Shown here: piece after piece, positions 48,642 through 59,849 of the stretch
Layout: each line of letters starts with the position of its first letter
How positions within the stretch are numbered: position 1 is the stretch's first letter
Assembly (NCBI GenBank): GCA_021186555.1
Contig: JAJKFL010000005.1
Span: 372,001 to 436,000, forward strand
Origin: Reticulitermes speratus
Lineage: Eukaryota; Arthropoda; Insecta; Blattodea; Rhinotermitidae
Direction: 5' to 3'
Length of the DNA: 64,000 bases
Position numbers and translations under genes: made by a program
The notes under the pieces: generated by a model
The model's input: only the letters and a program-made list of their open reading frames with translations
What the model was told of the DNA's origin: nothing
Databases searched by the model: none

Positions 48642-51192
48642 ACATTGCAATGTCTGTAAGTGGCGGTACGACGTGACGGCAGTACAATGCACTGCAATGT
48701 CTGTACGTGGCGGTACGACGTGACGGCAGTACAATGCACTGCAATGTCTGTAAGTGGCGGTACGACGTGACGGCAGTACAATGCACTGCAATGTCTGTAA
48801 GTGGCGGTACGACGTGACGGCAGTACAATGCACTGCAATGTCTGTAAGTGGCGGTACGACGTGACGGCAGTACAATGCACTGCAATGTCTGTAAGTGGCG
48901 GTACGACGTGACGGCAGTACAATGCACTGCAATGTCTGTAAGTGGCGGTACGACGTGACGGCAGTACAATGCACTGCAATGTCTGTACGTGACGGTATGA
49001 CGTGACGTCAGTACAATGCACTGCAATGTCTGTAAGTGGCGGTACGACGTGACGGCAGTACAATCCACTGCAATGTCTGTAAGTGGCGGTACGACGTGAC
49101 GGCAGTACAATGCACTGCAATGTCTGTAAGTGGCGGTACGACGTGACGGCAGTACAATGCACTGCAATGTCTGTAAGTGGCGGTACGACGTGACGGCAGT
49201 ACAATGCACTGCAATGTCTGTAAGTGACGGTACGACGTGACGGCAGTACAATGCATTGCAATGTCTGTAAGTGGCGGTACGACGTGACGGCAGTACAATA
49301 CACTGCAATGTGTGTACGTGGCGGTACGACGTGACGTCAGTACAATGCACTGCAATGTTTGTAAGTGGCGGAACGACGTGACGGCAGTACAATGCACTGC
49401 AATGTCTGTAAGTGGCGGTACGACGTGACGGCAGTACAATGCATTGCAATGTCTGTACGTGGCGGTACGACGTGACGGCAGTACAATGCACTGCAATGTC
49501 TGTAAGTGGCGGTACGACGTGACGGCAGTACAATGCATTGCAATGTCTGTACGTGGCGGTACGACGTGACGGCAGTACAATGCACTGCAATGTCTGTAAG
49601 TGGCGGTACGACGTGACGGCAGTACAATGCACTGCAATGTCTGTACGTGGCGGTACGACGTGACGGCAGTACAATGCACTACAATGTCTGTACGTGGCGG
49701 TACGACGTGACGGCAGTACAATGCACTGCAATGTCTGTAAGTGGCGGTACGACGTGACGGCAGTACAATGCACTGCAATGTCTGTAAGTGGCGGTACGAC
49801 GTGACGGCAGTACAATGCACTGCAATGTCTGTAAGTGGCGGTACGACGTGACGGCAGTACAATGCACTGCAATGTCTGTAAGTGGCGGTACGACGTGACG
49901 GCAGTACAATCCACTGCAATGTCTGTAAGTGACGGTACGACGTGACGGCAGTACAATGCACTGCAATGTGTGTAAGTGGCGGTACGACGTGACGGCAGTA
50001 CAATGCATTGCAATGTGTGTACGTGGCGGTACGACGTGACGGCAGTACAATGCATTGCAATGTCTGTAAGTGGCGGTACGACTTGACGGCAGTACAATAC
50101 ACTGCAATGTCTGTAAGTGGCGGTACGACGTGACGGCAGTACAATACACTGCAATGTCTGTAAGTGGCGGTACGACGTGACGGCAGTACAATGCACTGCA
50201 ATGTGTGTAAGTGGCGGTACGACGTGACGGCAGTACAATACACTGCAATGTCTGTAAGTGGCGGTACGACGTGACGGCAGTACAATACACTGCAATGTCT
50301 GTAAGTGGCGGTACGACGTGACGGCAGTACAATGCACTGCAATGTGTGTAAGTGGCGGTACGACGTGACGGCAGTACAATGCATTGCAATGTCTGTAAGT
50401 GGCGGTACGACTTGACGGCAGTACAATACACTGCAATGTCTGTAAGTGGCGGTACGACGTGACGGCAGTACAATACACTGCAATGTCTGTAAGTGGCGGT
50501 ACGACGTGACGGCAGTACAATGCACTGCAATGTGTGTAAGTGGCGGTACGACGTGACGGCAGTACAATACACTGCAATGTCTGTAAGTGGCGGTACGACG
50601 TGACGGCAGTACAATACACTGCAATGTCTGTAAGTGGCGGTACGACGTGACGGCAGTACAATGCACTGCAATGTGTGTAAGTGGCGGTACGACGTGACGG
50701 CAGTACAATGCATTGCAATGTCTGTAAGTGGCGGTACGACTTGACGGCAGTACAATACACTGCAATGTCTGTAAGTGGCGGTACGACGTGACGGCAGTAC
50801 AATACACTGCAATGTCTGTAAGTGGCGGTACGACGTGACGGCAGTACAATGCACTGCAATGTGTGTAAGTGGCGGTACGACGTGACGGCAGTACAATGCA
50901 TTGCAATGTGTGTAAATGGCGGTACGACGTGACGGCAGTACAATGCACTGCAATGTCTGTAAGTGGCGGTACGACGTGACGGCAGTACAATGCACTACAA
51001 TGTCTGTAAGTGACGGTACGACGTGACGGCAGTACAATGCACTACAATGTCTGTAAGTGGCGGTACGACGTGACGGCAGTACAATACACTGCAATGTCTG
51101 TAAGTGACGGTACGACGTGACGGCAGTACAATGCACTACAATGTCTGTAAGTGGCGGTACGACGTGACGGCAGTACAATACACTACAATCCA
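48642..51192. repeat. 47-bp tandem array with 7-unit higher-order repeats, about 54 units
   Basis: The unit begins ACAATGCACTGCAATGTCTG and continues TAAGTGGCGGTACGACGTGA. The CGACTTGACGG variant at 50081, 50410 and 50739 recurs exactly 329 bp (7 units) apart, and the order of the other variants between them is identical, so at least two to three copies of a 7-unit block exist at about 50040-50910. The minus strand has no stop in any frame of the unit, which produces open frames up to 787 codons (48580-50943). These change frame every unit and are not genes. Confidence 0.97.
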
Positions 51193-51308
51193 CGGTCTGC
51201 AGAAACGTTTAACCTATCTACAGCTAGAGCTCGTAGAGTTGAACGGCTCTGGCTACTCTGACGTCACGTATTCATCGTGTTTAGTAGCTAAGGATGCGAA
51301 GGTGAGTT
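51193..51308. other. Short spacer between arrays
   Basis: Unique sequence with no feature recognised. Confidence 0.5.
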
Positions 51309-51356
51309 GGCAGTAACTGATGAAGACATATTGTTTTTGTTGCAGTAACTGCTGAA

Positions 51357-51548
51357 AGGAAAGTTAGATGGAAGGATAGAAATGACGGGAAAACGAGGGA
51401 GAAGACGTAAGCAGCTACTGGATGACCTTAAGGAAAAGAGAAGATACTGGAAATTGAAAGAGGAAGCACTAGATCGCACTCAATGGAGAACTCGCTTTGG
51501 AAGAGTCTACGGACCTGTCGTAAGACAAGACTACAGAATGAATGAATG
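51357..51548 (+). mobile_element. LINE 3'-terminal fragment inserted in the 32-bp array
   Basis: The plus strand is open and ends in a stop: it reads GKLDGRIEMTGKRG, then RRRKQLLDDLKEKRRYW, then EEALDRTQWRTRFGRVYGPV and VRQDYRMNE. I know this as the very C-terminus of a common insect (cockroach, termite) LINE. The 3' end is GAATGAATGAATGA, a short tail of the kind RTE-like elements have. It is flanked by AACTGCTGAAA on the left and AACTGCTAAAG on the right, which could be target duplications, but both also follow from the array. It has no internal stop, so the insertion is fairly young. Confidence 0.8.
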
Positions 51549-51563
51549 AACTGCTAAAGACAT

Positions 51564-51780
51564 AGGCCGTGCCATGGCTCAGGCGGTTAGTCGCCGGCCT
51601 CTCACCACGGAGGCCCGGGTTCGATCCCGGGTCAGTCCATGTGGGGGTTGTGGTGGATAAAGTGGCACTGGGACAGGTTTTTCTCCGAGTTGTCGGTTTT
51701 CCCCTGTCAATTTCATTCCACTGGTGCTCCATTAATTGTAAAACTTGGTAAAAAACTGCTCATCATCATCTTCATCATGG
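51564..51780 (+). mobile_element. tRNA-derived SINE inserted in the 32-bp array
   Basis: The head GGCCGTGCCATGGCTCAGGC has an A-box-like TGGCTCAGGCGGTTAG and the B box GGGTTCGATCCCGG at about 51618. The body continues CAGTCCATGTGGGGGTTGTG, GTGGCACTGGGACAGG and GGTTTTCCCCTGTCAATTTC, and ends in A-rich sequence and (CAT)n-like CATCATCATCTTCATCAT. It belongs to the same family as 10030-10335. The following 65 bases (51781-51845, GGGGTTACACAAAAAGCCTT onward) are neither array nor clear SINE and may be its 3' extension. Confidence 0.8.
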
Positions 51781-52466
51781 GGTTACACAAAAAGCCTTAA
51801 GGCTGCGGTGCGTCCGTAGCATCTGCTGCGGGGCCCTTCACCATGTAAAAAAACTACTGAAGACATTGTTTTTGTGGCAGTAACTGCTGAAGACATTCTG
51901 TTTTTGTGGCAGTAACTGCTGAAGACATTTTGTTTTGGGGCAGTAACTGCTAAGACATTTGTTTTGTGGCAGTAACTGCTAAAGACATTCTGTTTTTGTG
52001 GCAGTAACTGCTGAAGACATTTTGTTTTTTGGCAGTAACTGCTGAATACATTGTTTTTGGTTGTAACGCTGAAGACATTCTGTTTTTGTGGCAGTAACTG
52101 CTGAAGACACTGTTTTTGGGGCAGTACTGCTGAATACATTTGTTTTTGTGGCATAACTGCTGAAGACATTTGTTTTTGTGGCAGTAACTGCTGAAGACAT
52201 TCTGTTTTTGTGGTAGTAACTGCTGAAGACATTTTGTTTTGTGGCAGTAACTGCTGAGGAAGACATTCTGTTTTTGTGGTAGTAACTGCTGAAGACATTG
52301 TTTTGTGGCAGTTAACCTGCTGAATACATTCTGTTTTTGTGGCAATAACTGCTGAAGACATTTTGTTTTGTGTCAGTAACTGCTGAAGACATTCTGTTTT
52401 TGTGGTAGTAACTGCTGAAGACATTTTGTTTTGTGGCAGTAACTGCTGAAGACATTCTGTTTTTGT

Positions 52467-52613
52467 AAAGCGGTCGAGAGGCACGTACCCTATTGGTCGG
52501 TACTGAAGCCTCGACGCATGACAGTAAACTGTTTTATGTGTTAGTCACCGCCTGTCTGTCAAAATGTTCTTAATAAGGCTGAAGGCCTTGACGTGCATAT
52601 TCCGTGAAACAGT
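52467..52613. other. Short spacer
   Basis: Unique sequence between the 32-bp array and the 7/8-bp array, with no feature seen. Confidence 0.5.
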
Positions 52614-53837
52614 TATGTCCTATGTCCCTATGTCCTATGTCCTATGTCCCTATGTCCTATGTCCTATGTCCCTATGTCCTATGTCCCTATGTCCCTATGT
52701 CCCTATGTCCCTATGTCCTACGTCCCTATGTCCTATGTCCTATGTCCCTATGTCCTATGTCCTATGTCCTATGTCCCTATGTCCTATGTCCTATGTCCCT
52801 ATGTCCTATGTCCCTATGTCCCTATGTCCTATGTCCCTATGTCCCTATGTCCTATGTCCTATGTCCCTATGTCCCTAGTCCCTATGTCGTCCTATGTCCT
52901 ATGTCCCTATGTCCTATGTCCCTATGTCCTATGTCCCTATGTCCTATGTCCCTATGTCCTATGTCCTATGTCCCTATGTCCCTAGGTCCCTATGTCCCTA
53001 TGTCCTATGTCCCTATGTCCCTATGTCCTATGTCCCTATGTCCCTATGTCCCTATGTCCCTATGTCCTATGTCCTATGTCCCTATGTCCTATGTCCCTAT
53101 GTCCTATGTCCCTATGTCCCTATGTCCTATGTCCTATGTCCTATGTCCTATGTCCTATGTCCCTATGTCCCTATGTCCCTATGTCCTATGTCCCTATGTC
53201 CCTATGTCCCTATGTCCTACGTCCCTATGTCCCTATGTCCTATGTCCCTATGTCCTATGTCCTATGTCCTATGTCCCTATGTCCTATGTCCTATGTCCTA
53301 TGTCCTATGTCCTATGTCCCTATGTCCTATGTCCCTATGTCCTATGTCCCTATGTCCCTATGTCCTATGTCCTATGTCCCTATGTCCCTAGTCCCTATGT
53401 CCCTATGTCCTATGTCCCTATGTCCTATGTCCCTATGTCCTATGTCCCTATGTCCTATGTCCCTATGTCCTATGTCCCTATGTCCTATGTCCCTATGTCC
53501 CTAGTCCCTATGTCCCTATGTCCTATGTCCCTATGTCCCTATGTCCTATGCCCCTATGTCCCTATGTCCTATGTCCTCATGCCCTATGTTACCTATGTCC
53601 TATGTCCCTATGTCCTATGTCCCTATGTCCCTATGTCCATGTCCTATGTCCCTATGTCCCTAGGTCCCTATGTCCCTATGTCCTATGTCCCTATGTCCTA
53701 TGTCCCTATGTCCTATGTCCCTATGTCCCTATGTCCCTAGGTCCCTATGTCCTATGTCCCTATGTCCTATGTCCCTATGTCCTATGTCCCTATGTCCCTA
53801 TGTCCTATGTCCCTATGTCCTATGTTCCTATGTCCCT
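52614..53837. repeat. Mixed 7/8-bp array (CTATGTC and CCTATGTC)
   Basis: Two word lengths, 7 bp (TATGTCC) and 8 bp (TATGTCCC), are mixed over 1.2 kb, about 160 words. A few words differ (TACGTCC, TAGGTCC, TAGTCCC). All three plus-strand frames are open for long stretches (PMSYVLCPYV type) because neither word makes a stop. These are not genes. Confidence 0.97.
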
Positions 53838-54039
53838 CGAAAGATGTAATGTATAACAGTACGGCAATGGAAGCATTTTATGTGGAAATGACAGCGCGAG
53901 AGAGGAACTATCAAATTCCTCCCCGTCCCAAAAGTTTAACTGAATTAAAAACTGTTAGTAGTACTATTACTACTACTATTACTACTACTGCTACTACTAA
54001 CAATAATAATAATTTGTACGCATGTTCGAATAAAATAGA
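53838..54039. repeat. Spacer with trinucleotide microsatellite
   Basis: A (TAC/TAT)n stretch with (AAT)n at its end lies at about 53951-54013. The sequence before it is unique. Confidence 0.75.
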
Positions 54040-54480
54040 CATGTCGGACCCCCTGATATCGAGCTCTGCTTTGACCGTGAGACGCCCGAGAAATAATATA
54101 CAGATAATTCACGATCAATCGTCCTGGAATATGTCTATAACATTCACCGGGAATTGCCCGAAAAATGTCGAAATAATTCACTGCGATTCGCTCGAAAATA
54201 TATCGAGGTACTTCAAGAGAGACGACGGAACATGAATGCAGAATATTTATCGTGCGACGTCTGACATATCGAGAAGCTTCACTATAAGATGTCGGATAAA
54301 ATAATGAGAACATGCAGCGTGACAATTCCGATTACATGTGGAGATAATTCACCGTGAGGAGGCGGAAAACATCGATACAACTCACAGTGTGACGCCCGAT
54401 ATTATATCGAGATAACTGATGGTGATAACAGATATTTCACGGTGCAATGCCGTACGAAATCGAAGAAATCCAAGACCACA
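54040..54480. repeat. Worn tandem array with a period of about 34 bp
   Basis: The shared words GACGCCCGA, ATATCGAGATAA and TTCACCGTGA recur in order. The TTCAC-like words lie near 54108, 54143, 54177, 54211, 54278, 54348 and 54381, which is 35, 34, 34, 67, 70 and 33 bp apart, so the period is 33-35 bp with two skipped copies. Units differ at many positions, unlike the nearly uniform arrays elsewhere, which makes this the oldest-looking array in the window. Confidence 0.72.
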
Positions 54481-54694
54481 GGCATATGAAGGTAAATTTC
54501 GAGTTTGGCAAAGCAGATATGTCAGACTGAACACATACTTGACTTTAGCTGCTAGCAAAACTGAAAACAGCGAAATCCATGGATATCTGCAACTGGATTC
54601 CGTTTTCGCAAAACTTCAGCTGACGATGGAAGGACCTCATCCAAACTAACACCCTCTCGAAAACTAAGATTAACTTGGATAATACGCAAAGATC
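54481..54694. other. Short unique spacer
   Basis: No gene or RNA recognised. It leads directly into the first unit of the 114-bp array at 54695. Confidence 0.5.
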
Positions 54695-56690
54695 CAGTCC
54701 GTACCGCGCAGTAAACACACTCCGTCTCAGTTATACAAACCAGTCAGTTAATGCTTTACAGTGAAATAATCGCTGTTTGTTCTGAGATCCACACAAAACA
54801 CATAAATACAGTCCGTACCACGCAGTAAACACACTCCGTCTCAGTTATACAAACCAGTCAGTTAATGTTGTACAGTGAAATAATCGCTGTTTGTTCTGAG
54901 ATCCACACAAAACACATAAACACAGTCCGTACCGCGCAGTAAACACACTCCGTCTCAGTTATACAAACCAGTCAGTTAATGTTGTACAGTGAAATAATCG
55001 CTGTTTGTTCTGAGATCCACACAAAACAATAAACACAGTCCGTACCGCGCAGTAAACACACTCCGTCTCAGTTATACAAACCAGTCAGTTAATGTTGTAC
55101 AGTGAAATAATCGCTGTTTGTTCTGAGATCCACACAAAACACATAAATACAGTCCGTACCGCGCAGTAAACACACTCCGTCTCAGTTATACAAACCAGTC
55201 AGTTAATGTTGTACAGTGAAATAATCGCTGTTTGTTCTGAGATCCACACAAAACACATAAATACAGTCCGTACCGCGCAGTAAACACACTCCGTCTCAGT
55301 TATACAAACCAGTCAGTTAATGTTGTACAGTGAAATAATCGCTGTTTGTTCTGAGATCCACACAAAACACATAAATACAGTCCGTACCGCGCAGTAAACA
55401 CACTCCGTCTCAGTTATACAAACCAGTCAGTTAATGTTGTACAGTGAAATAATCGCTGTTTGTTCTGAGATCCACACAAAACACATAAATACAGTCCGTA
55501 CCGCGCAGTAAACACACTCCGTCTCAGTTATACAAACCAGTCAGTTAATGCTGTACAGTGAAATAATCGCTGTTTGTTCTGAGATCCACACAAAACACAT
55601 AAATACAGTCCGTACCGCGCAGTAAACACACTCCGTCTCAGTTATACAAACCAGTCAGTTAATGTTGTACAGTGAAATAATCGCTGTTTGTTCTGAGATC
55701 CACACAAAACACATAACTACAGTCCGTACCGCGCAGTAAACACACTCCGTCTCAGTTATACAAACCAGTCAGTTAATGCTGTACAGTGAAATAATCGCTG
55801 TTTGTTCTGAGATCCACACAAAACACATAAATGCAGTCCGTACCACGCAGTAAACACACTCCGTCTCAGTTATACAAACCAGTCAGTTAATGTTGTACAG
55901 TGAAATAATCGCTGTTTGTTCTCAGATCCATACAAAACACATAAATACAGTCCGTACCGCGCAGTAAACACACTCCGTCTCAGTTATACAAACCAGTCAG
56001 TTAATGCTGTACAGTGAAATAATCGCTGTTTGTTCTGAGATCCACACAAAACACATAAATACAGTCCGTACCGCGCAGTAAACACACTCCGTCCCAGTTA
56101 AACAAACCAGTCAGTTAATGTTGTACCGTGAAATAATCGCTGTTTGTTCTGAGATCCACACAAAACACATAAATACAGTCCGTACCGCGCAGTAAACACA
56201 CTCCGTCTCATTATACAAACCAGTCAGTTAATGTGTACAGTGAAATAATCGCTGTTTGTTCTGAGATCCACACAAAACACATAAATACAGTCCGTACCGC
56301 GCAGTAAACAAACTCCGTCTCAGTTATACAAACTAGTCAGTTAATGTTGTACAGTGAAATAATCGCTGTTTGTTCTGAGATCCACACAAAACACATAAAT
56401 ACAGTCCGTACCGCGCAGTAAACACACTCCGTCTCAGTTATACAAACCAGTCAGTTAATGCTGTACAGTGAAATAATCGCTGTTTGTTCTGAGATCCACA
56501 CAAAACACATAAATACAGTCCGTACCGCGCAGTAAACACACTCCGTCTCAGTTATACAAACCAGTCAGTTAATGCTGTACAGTGAAATAATCGCTGTTTG
56601 TTCTGAGATCCACACAAAACACATAAATACACTGTGTGGGCAGAACGCAGAATTATGAATGTTAAACATTGTGGTACGTAAAGAAATCTC
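54695..56690 (+). mobile_element. 114-bp-repeat element, locus D (17 units plus tail)
   Basis: The first unit starts at 54695 and 17 units run to 56629, all in the same direction as locus A. The tail CACTGTGTGGGCAGAACGCA, then GAATGTTAAACATTGTGGTA, follows to about 56690. Variants are TGTTGTAC or TGCTGTAC and TACCACGCAG at a few units. It starts without the partial first unit seen at locus A, so its 5' boundary differs. Confidence 0.85.
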
Positions 56691-57225
56691 AGAAACATAA
56701 CTAGTTAACCTCACGTCCATGAAGACAATCCAATATACAATTATCCGTGGACATGTGGCAGAGTACTGCTACACAGATATCGTCAGAAGGATTACACCAG
56801 TTCTGTATGTTTCAAAGTTACAGGACTGTGACTTTACTAGTTGTGGCTGTTAAAACCTGTCGGTAGTTTCAAGTCACGTTCTGATTAATTTCTAATGCAC
56901 GATGTGCATGCTATATCTGTTCGTCTACATGCTTATTTTTGGAAATCACTTAACGGGTTTTAATTGGAATTTCTGACGAGAAATTCATTTCGGTAGGCGT
57001 TGATACAATCCCAGTCACATGGAGTTAAATGTAGACATACGAACTTTATGCTAAACGTTTCAAGTACATTGGAATTTGATTTTAAAAATTTTATGTCTTT
57101 CACGCATGCAGTCCGTCTAGTATCTAGTTACAGAGCGTCCCTTTTGTCGAGTCCCCGAGCAAGGCAGCTTTACCGCACATAAAGCCTGCAAACGCCGCGA
57201 CGCAGTGGCAGCTGCGATGCTCAGG
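56691..57225. other. Unique spacer, no gene seen
   Basis: Non-repetitive AT-rich sequence between the 114-bp element and the 30-bp array. A 60-codon plus frame from 57000 has no recognised domain. Confidence 0.5.
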
Positions 57226-59022
57226 GACAAAATAAGTGGGGCATTAGGTGGAGTGTTTGAAGTAAGTGGGGCATTAGGTGGAGTGTTTGAAGTAAGTGGG
57301 GCATTAGGTGGAGTGTTTGAAGTAAGTGGGGCATTAGGTGGAGTGTTTGAAGTAAGTGGGGCATTAGGTGGAGTGTTTGAAGTAACTGGGGCATTAGGTG
57401 GAGTGTTTGAAATAAGTGGGGCATTAGGTGGAGTGTTTGAAGTAAGTGGGGCATTAGGTGGAGTGTTTGAAGTAAGTGGGGCATTAGGTGGAGTGTTTGA
57501 AATAAGTGGGGCATTAGGTGGAGTGTTTGAAGTAAGTGGGCATTAGGTGGAGTGTTTGAAGTAAGTGGGCATTAGGTGGAGTGTGACAAAATAAGTGGGG
57601 CATTAGGTGGAGTGTTTGAAGTGAGTGGGGCATTAGGTGGAGTGTTTGAAGTAAGTGGGGCATTAGGTGGAGTGTTTGAAGTAAGTGGGGCATTAGGTGG
57701 AGTGTTTGAAGTAAGTGGGGCATTAGGTGGAGTGTTTGAAGTAAGTGGGGCATTAGGTGGAGTGTTTGATGTAATGGGGCATTAGGTGGAGTGTTTGAAA
57801 TAAGTGGGGCATTAGGTGGAGTGTTTGAAGTAAGTCGGGCATTAGGTGGAGTGTTTGAAGTAAGTGGGGCATTAGGTGGAGTGTGAAAGTAAGTGGGGCA
57901 TTAGGTGGAGTGTTTGAAGTAAGTGGGGCATTAGGTGGAGTGTTTGAAGTAAGTGGGGCATTAGGTGGAGTGTTTGAAGTAAGTGGGGCATTAGTGGAGT
58001 GTTTGAAGTAAGTGGGCATTAGGTGGAGTGTTTGAAGTAAGTGGGGCATTAGGTGGAGTGTTTGAAGTAAGTGGGGCATTAGGTGGAGTGTTGAAGTAAG
58101 TGGGCATTAGGTGGAGTTTTCGAAGTAAGTGGGGCATTAGGTGGAGTGTTTGAAATAAGTGGGCATTAGGTGGAGTGTTTGAAGTAAGTGGGGCATTAGG
58201 TGGAGTGTTTGAAGTAAGTGGGGCATTAGGTGGAGTGTTTGAAGTAAGTGGGGCATTAGGTGGAGTGTTTGAAGTAATTGGGGCATTAGGTGGAGTGTTT
58301 GAAGTAAGTGGGGCATTAGGTGAAGTGTTCGAAGTAAGTGGAGGCATTAGGTGGAGTTTTGAAGTAAGTGGGGCATTAGGTGGAGTGTTTGAAGTAAGTG
58401 GGCATTAGGTGGAGTGTTTGAAGTAAGTGGGGCATTAGGTGGAGTGTTTGAAGTAAGTAGGGCATTAGGTGGAGTGTTTGAAGTAAGTGGGCATTAGGTG
58501 GATGTTTGAAAATAAGTGGGGCATTAGGTGGAGTGTTTGAAGTAAGTGGGGCATTAGGTGGAGTGTTTGAAGTAAGTGGGGCATTAGGTGGAGTGTTTGA
58601 AGTAAGTGGGGCATTAGGTGGAGTGTTTGAAGTAACTGGGGCATTAGGTGGAGTGTTTGAAGTAAGTGGGGCATTAGGTGGAATGTTTGAAGTAAGTGGG
58701 GCTTAGGTGGAGTGTTTGAAGTAAGTGGGGCATTAGGTGGAGTGTTTGAAATAAGTGGGGCATTAGGTGGAGTGTTTGAAGTAAGTGGGGCATTAGGTGG
58801 AGTGTTTGAAGTAAGTGGGGCATTAGGTGGAGTGTTTTGAAGTAAGTGGGGCATTAGGTGGAGTGTTTGAAGTAAGTCGGGCATTAGGTGGAGTGTTTGA
58901 AGTAAGTGGGGCATTAGGTGGAGTGTGACAAAGTAAGTGGGGCATTAGGTGGAGTGTTTGAAGTAAGTGGGGCATTAGGTGGAGTGTTCGAAGTAAGTGG
59001 GCATTAGGTGGAGTGTTTCAAG
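57226..59022. repeat. 30-bp tandem array, about 60 units
   Basis: The unit is GAAGTAAGTGGGGCATTAGG followed by TGGAGTGTTT. Each unit carries a perfect splice-donor-like GTAAGT. As 30 bp is 10 codons, the plus frame reads EVSGALGGVF repeats and the minus frame LMPHLLQTLH. Single-base losses in the G run (GTGGGCATT) break the frames repeatedly, so no gene is called. Two variant units read GTGACAAAATAAG (about 57584 and 58926). Confidence 0.97.
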
Positions 59023-59289
59023 TCGAGCTGGTGAGTAATAACAGGATTTTGGACAGAGCATTCTATGGCACACATTTTGTAGACACTCTCAACGGTTCAG
59101 TATTCCGTTTCGAAATCTGTGGCGTTTATGAAAATAATGTGTAAGACATACCGCGCGTGTTGTCGGACCGTGCAAATGGGACGAAGCAACTCTGAAGCAG
59201 AATCAGAGCGTCGTATAAAGCAGGAATTAGAATGCATCAACACAGACCAAAATAAAGTTGACCAAACACGTTTAACCGTGCAGAATAAG
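59023..59289. other. Unique spacer
   Basis: No gene supported. A plus-strand frame of 131 codons (59119-59514) overlaps the antisense LINE fragment and has no domain of its own. Confidence 0.5.
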
Positions 59290-59775
59290 CAGAGACATCT
59301 GCAGAGCCTAACACTTCTTCAGAATGTTCCCTCACTCCATAGAACCCAAATGATCATTACCGAGCTCACAAAAACCCGCAGCTTTTCGCTATCCTCCCCC
59401 CAGACGAATTCAATCCACATCCTACTAGCCTATTCTTTTAATATCCATTTTAGTATTACCCTTCCATCTACGCGTAGGTCTTCAGAGTGGTCCCTCTCTT
59501 ATATCTCTTTTTGAGGTTTTCCACCAAAACCCTGTGTGAAGTTTCTTTTCCCCCCTATAACTAGCAATGCACTACATACTTCATCCTCCCACATTTGATT
59601 AGGCGTCATAAAATCTGACAATAAATGCAGATAATGAAGCTCCTCATTAACACAGTTCTCTGCCATCCTGTTACTGCCTCCGACTTACCTGCAAATTATC
59701 GAAAACCCTGCCTAAACTTTTTTTAAATGTCAGAGACCAATTTTCACACCCATGCAAAACAACAGGCATGATTTA
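59290..59775 (-). mobile_element. Worn LINE C-terminal fragment, minus strand
   Basis: Read on the minus strand from 59775: VLHGCENWSLTF, then NRMAENCVNEELHYLHL, then KPQKEI, then RPTRRWKGNTKMDIKRIG. It then runs on to a segment like the end of the family (ATGATCATTTGGGTTCTATG). It is the same LINE region as at 9462-9872 and 32890-33345. NEELHYLHLLSD here and EELHYLHLSSN at 33290 are close, so these two belong to one subfamily. Many frame changes and stops are present. Confidence 0.72.
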
Positions 59776-59849
59776 ACATGTTAAAGTATATATTAATTTT
59801 GCATTTAGATAGCAAACGTGAAGCCATAAACCTTCGGACCGAATATATA
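59776..59849. other. Short spacer next to locus E
   Basis: AT-rich sequence between the LINE fragment and the tail of the inverted 114-bp element, with no feature seen. Confidence 0.45.

Larger units (their letters stand above)
51309..52466. repeat. 32-bp tandem array interrupted by transposon insertions
   Basis: The unit begins GCAGTAACTGCTGAAGACAT and ends TCTGTTTTTGTG. About one and a half units lie at 51309-51356 and about 19 units at 51846-52466, with a further half unit (ACTGCTAAAGACAT) at 51549-51562. The pieces between are a LINE fragment and a SINE. Small indels are frequent at 51920-52330. Confidence 0.9.

Noticed and set aside
48580-50990. Minus-strand open frames of up to 787 codons
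   Set aside because: The 47-bp unit lacks stops in all minus-strand frames and the frame shifts with each unit. Three overlapping frames are open at once, which a real gene would not show.
51564-51640. Functional tRNA gene
   Set aside because: A and B boxes are present, but the sequence does not close into a cloverleaf by eye and continues into a SINE body shared with 10030-10335.
52604-53856. Plus-strand frames of 100-378 codons reading PMSYVLCPYV
   Set aside because: All three frames of the 7/8-bp array are open; the words contain no stop.
57205-58914. Gly-rich EVSGALGGVF repeat protein
   Set aside because: The 10-codon period explains it. Single-base losses in the G run break it into several pieces and no other domain is present.
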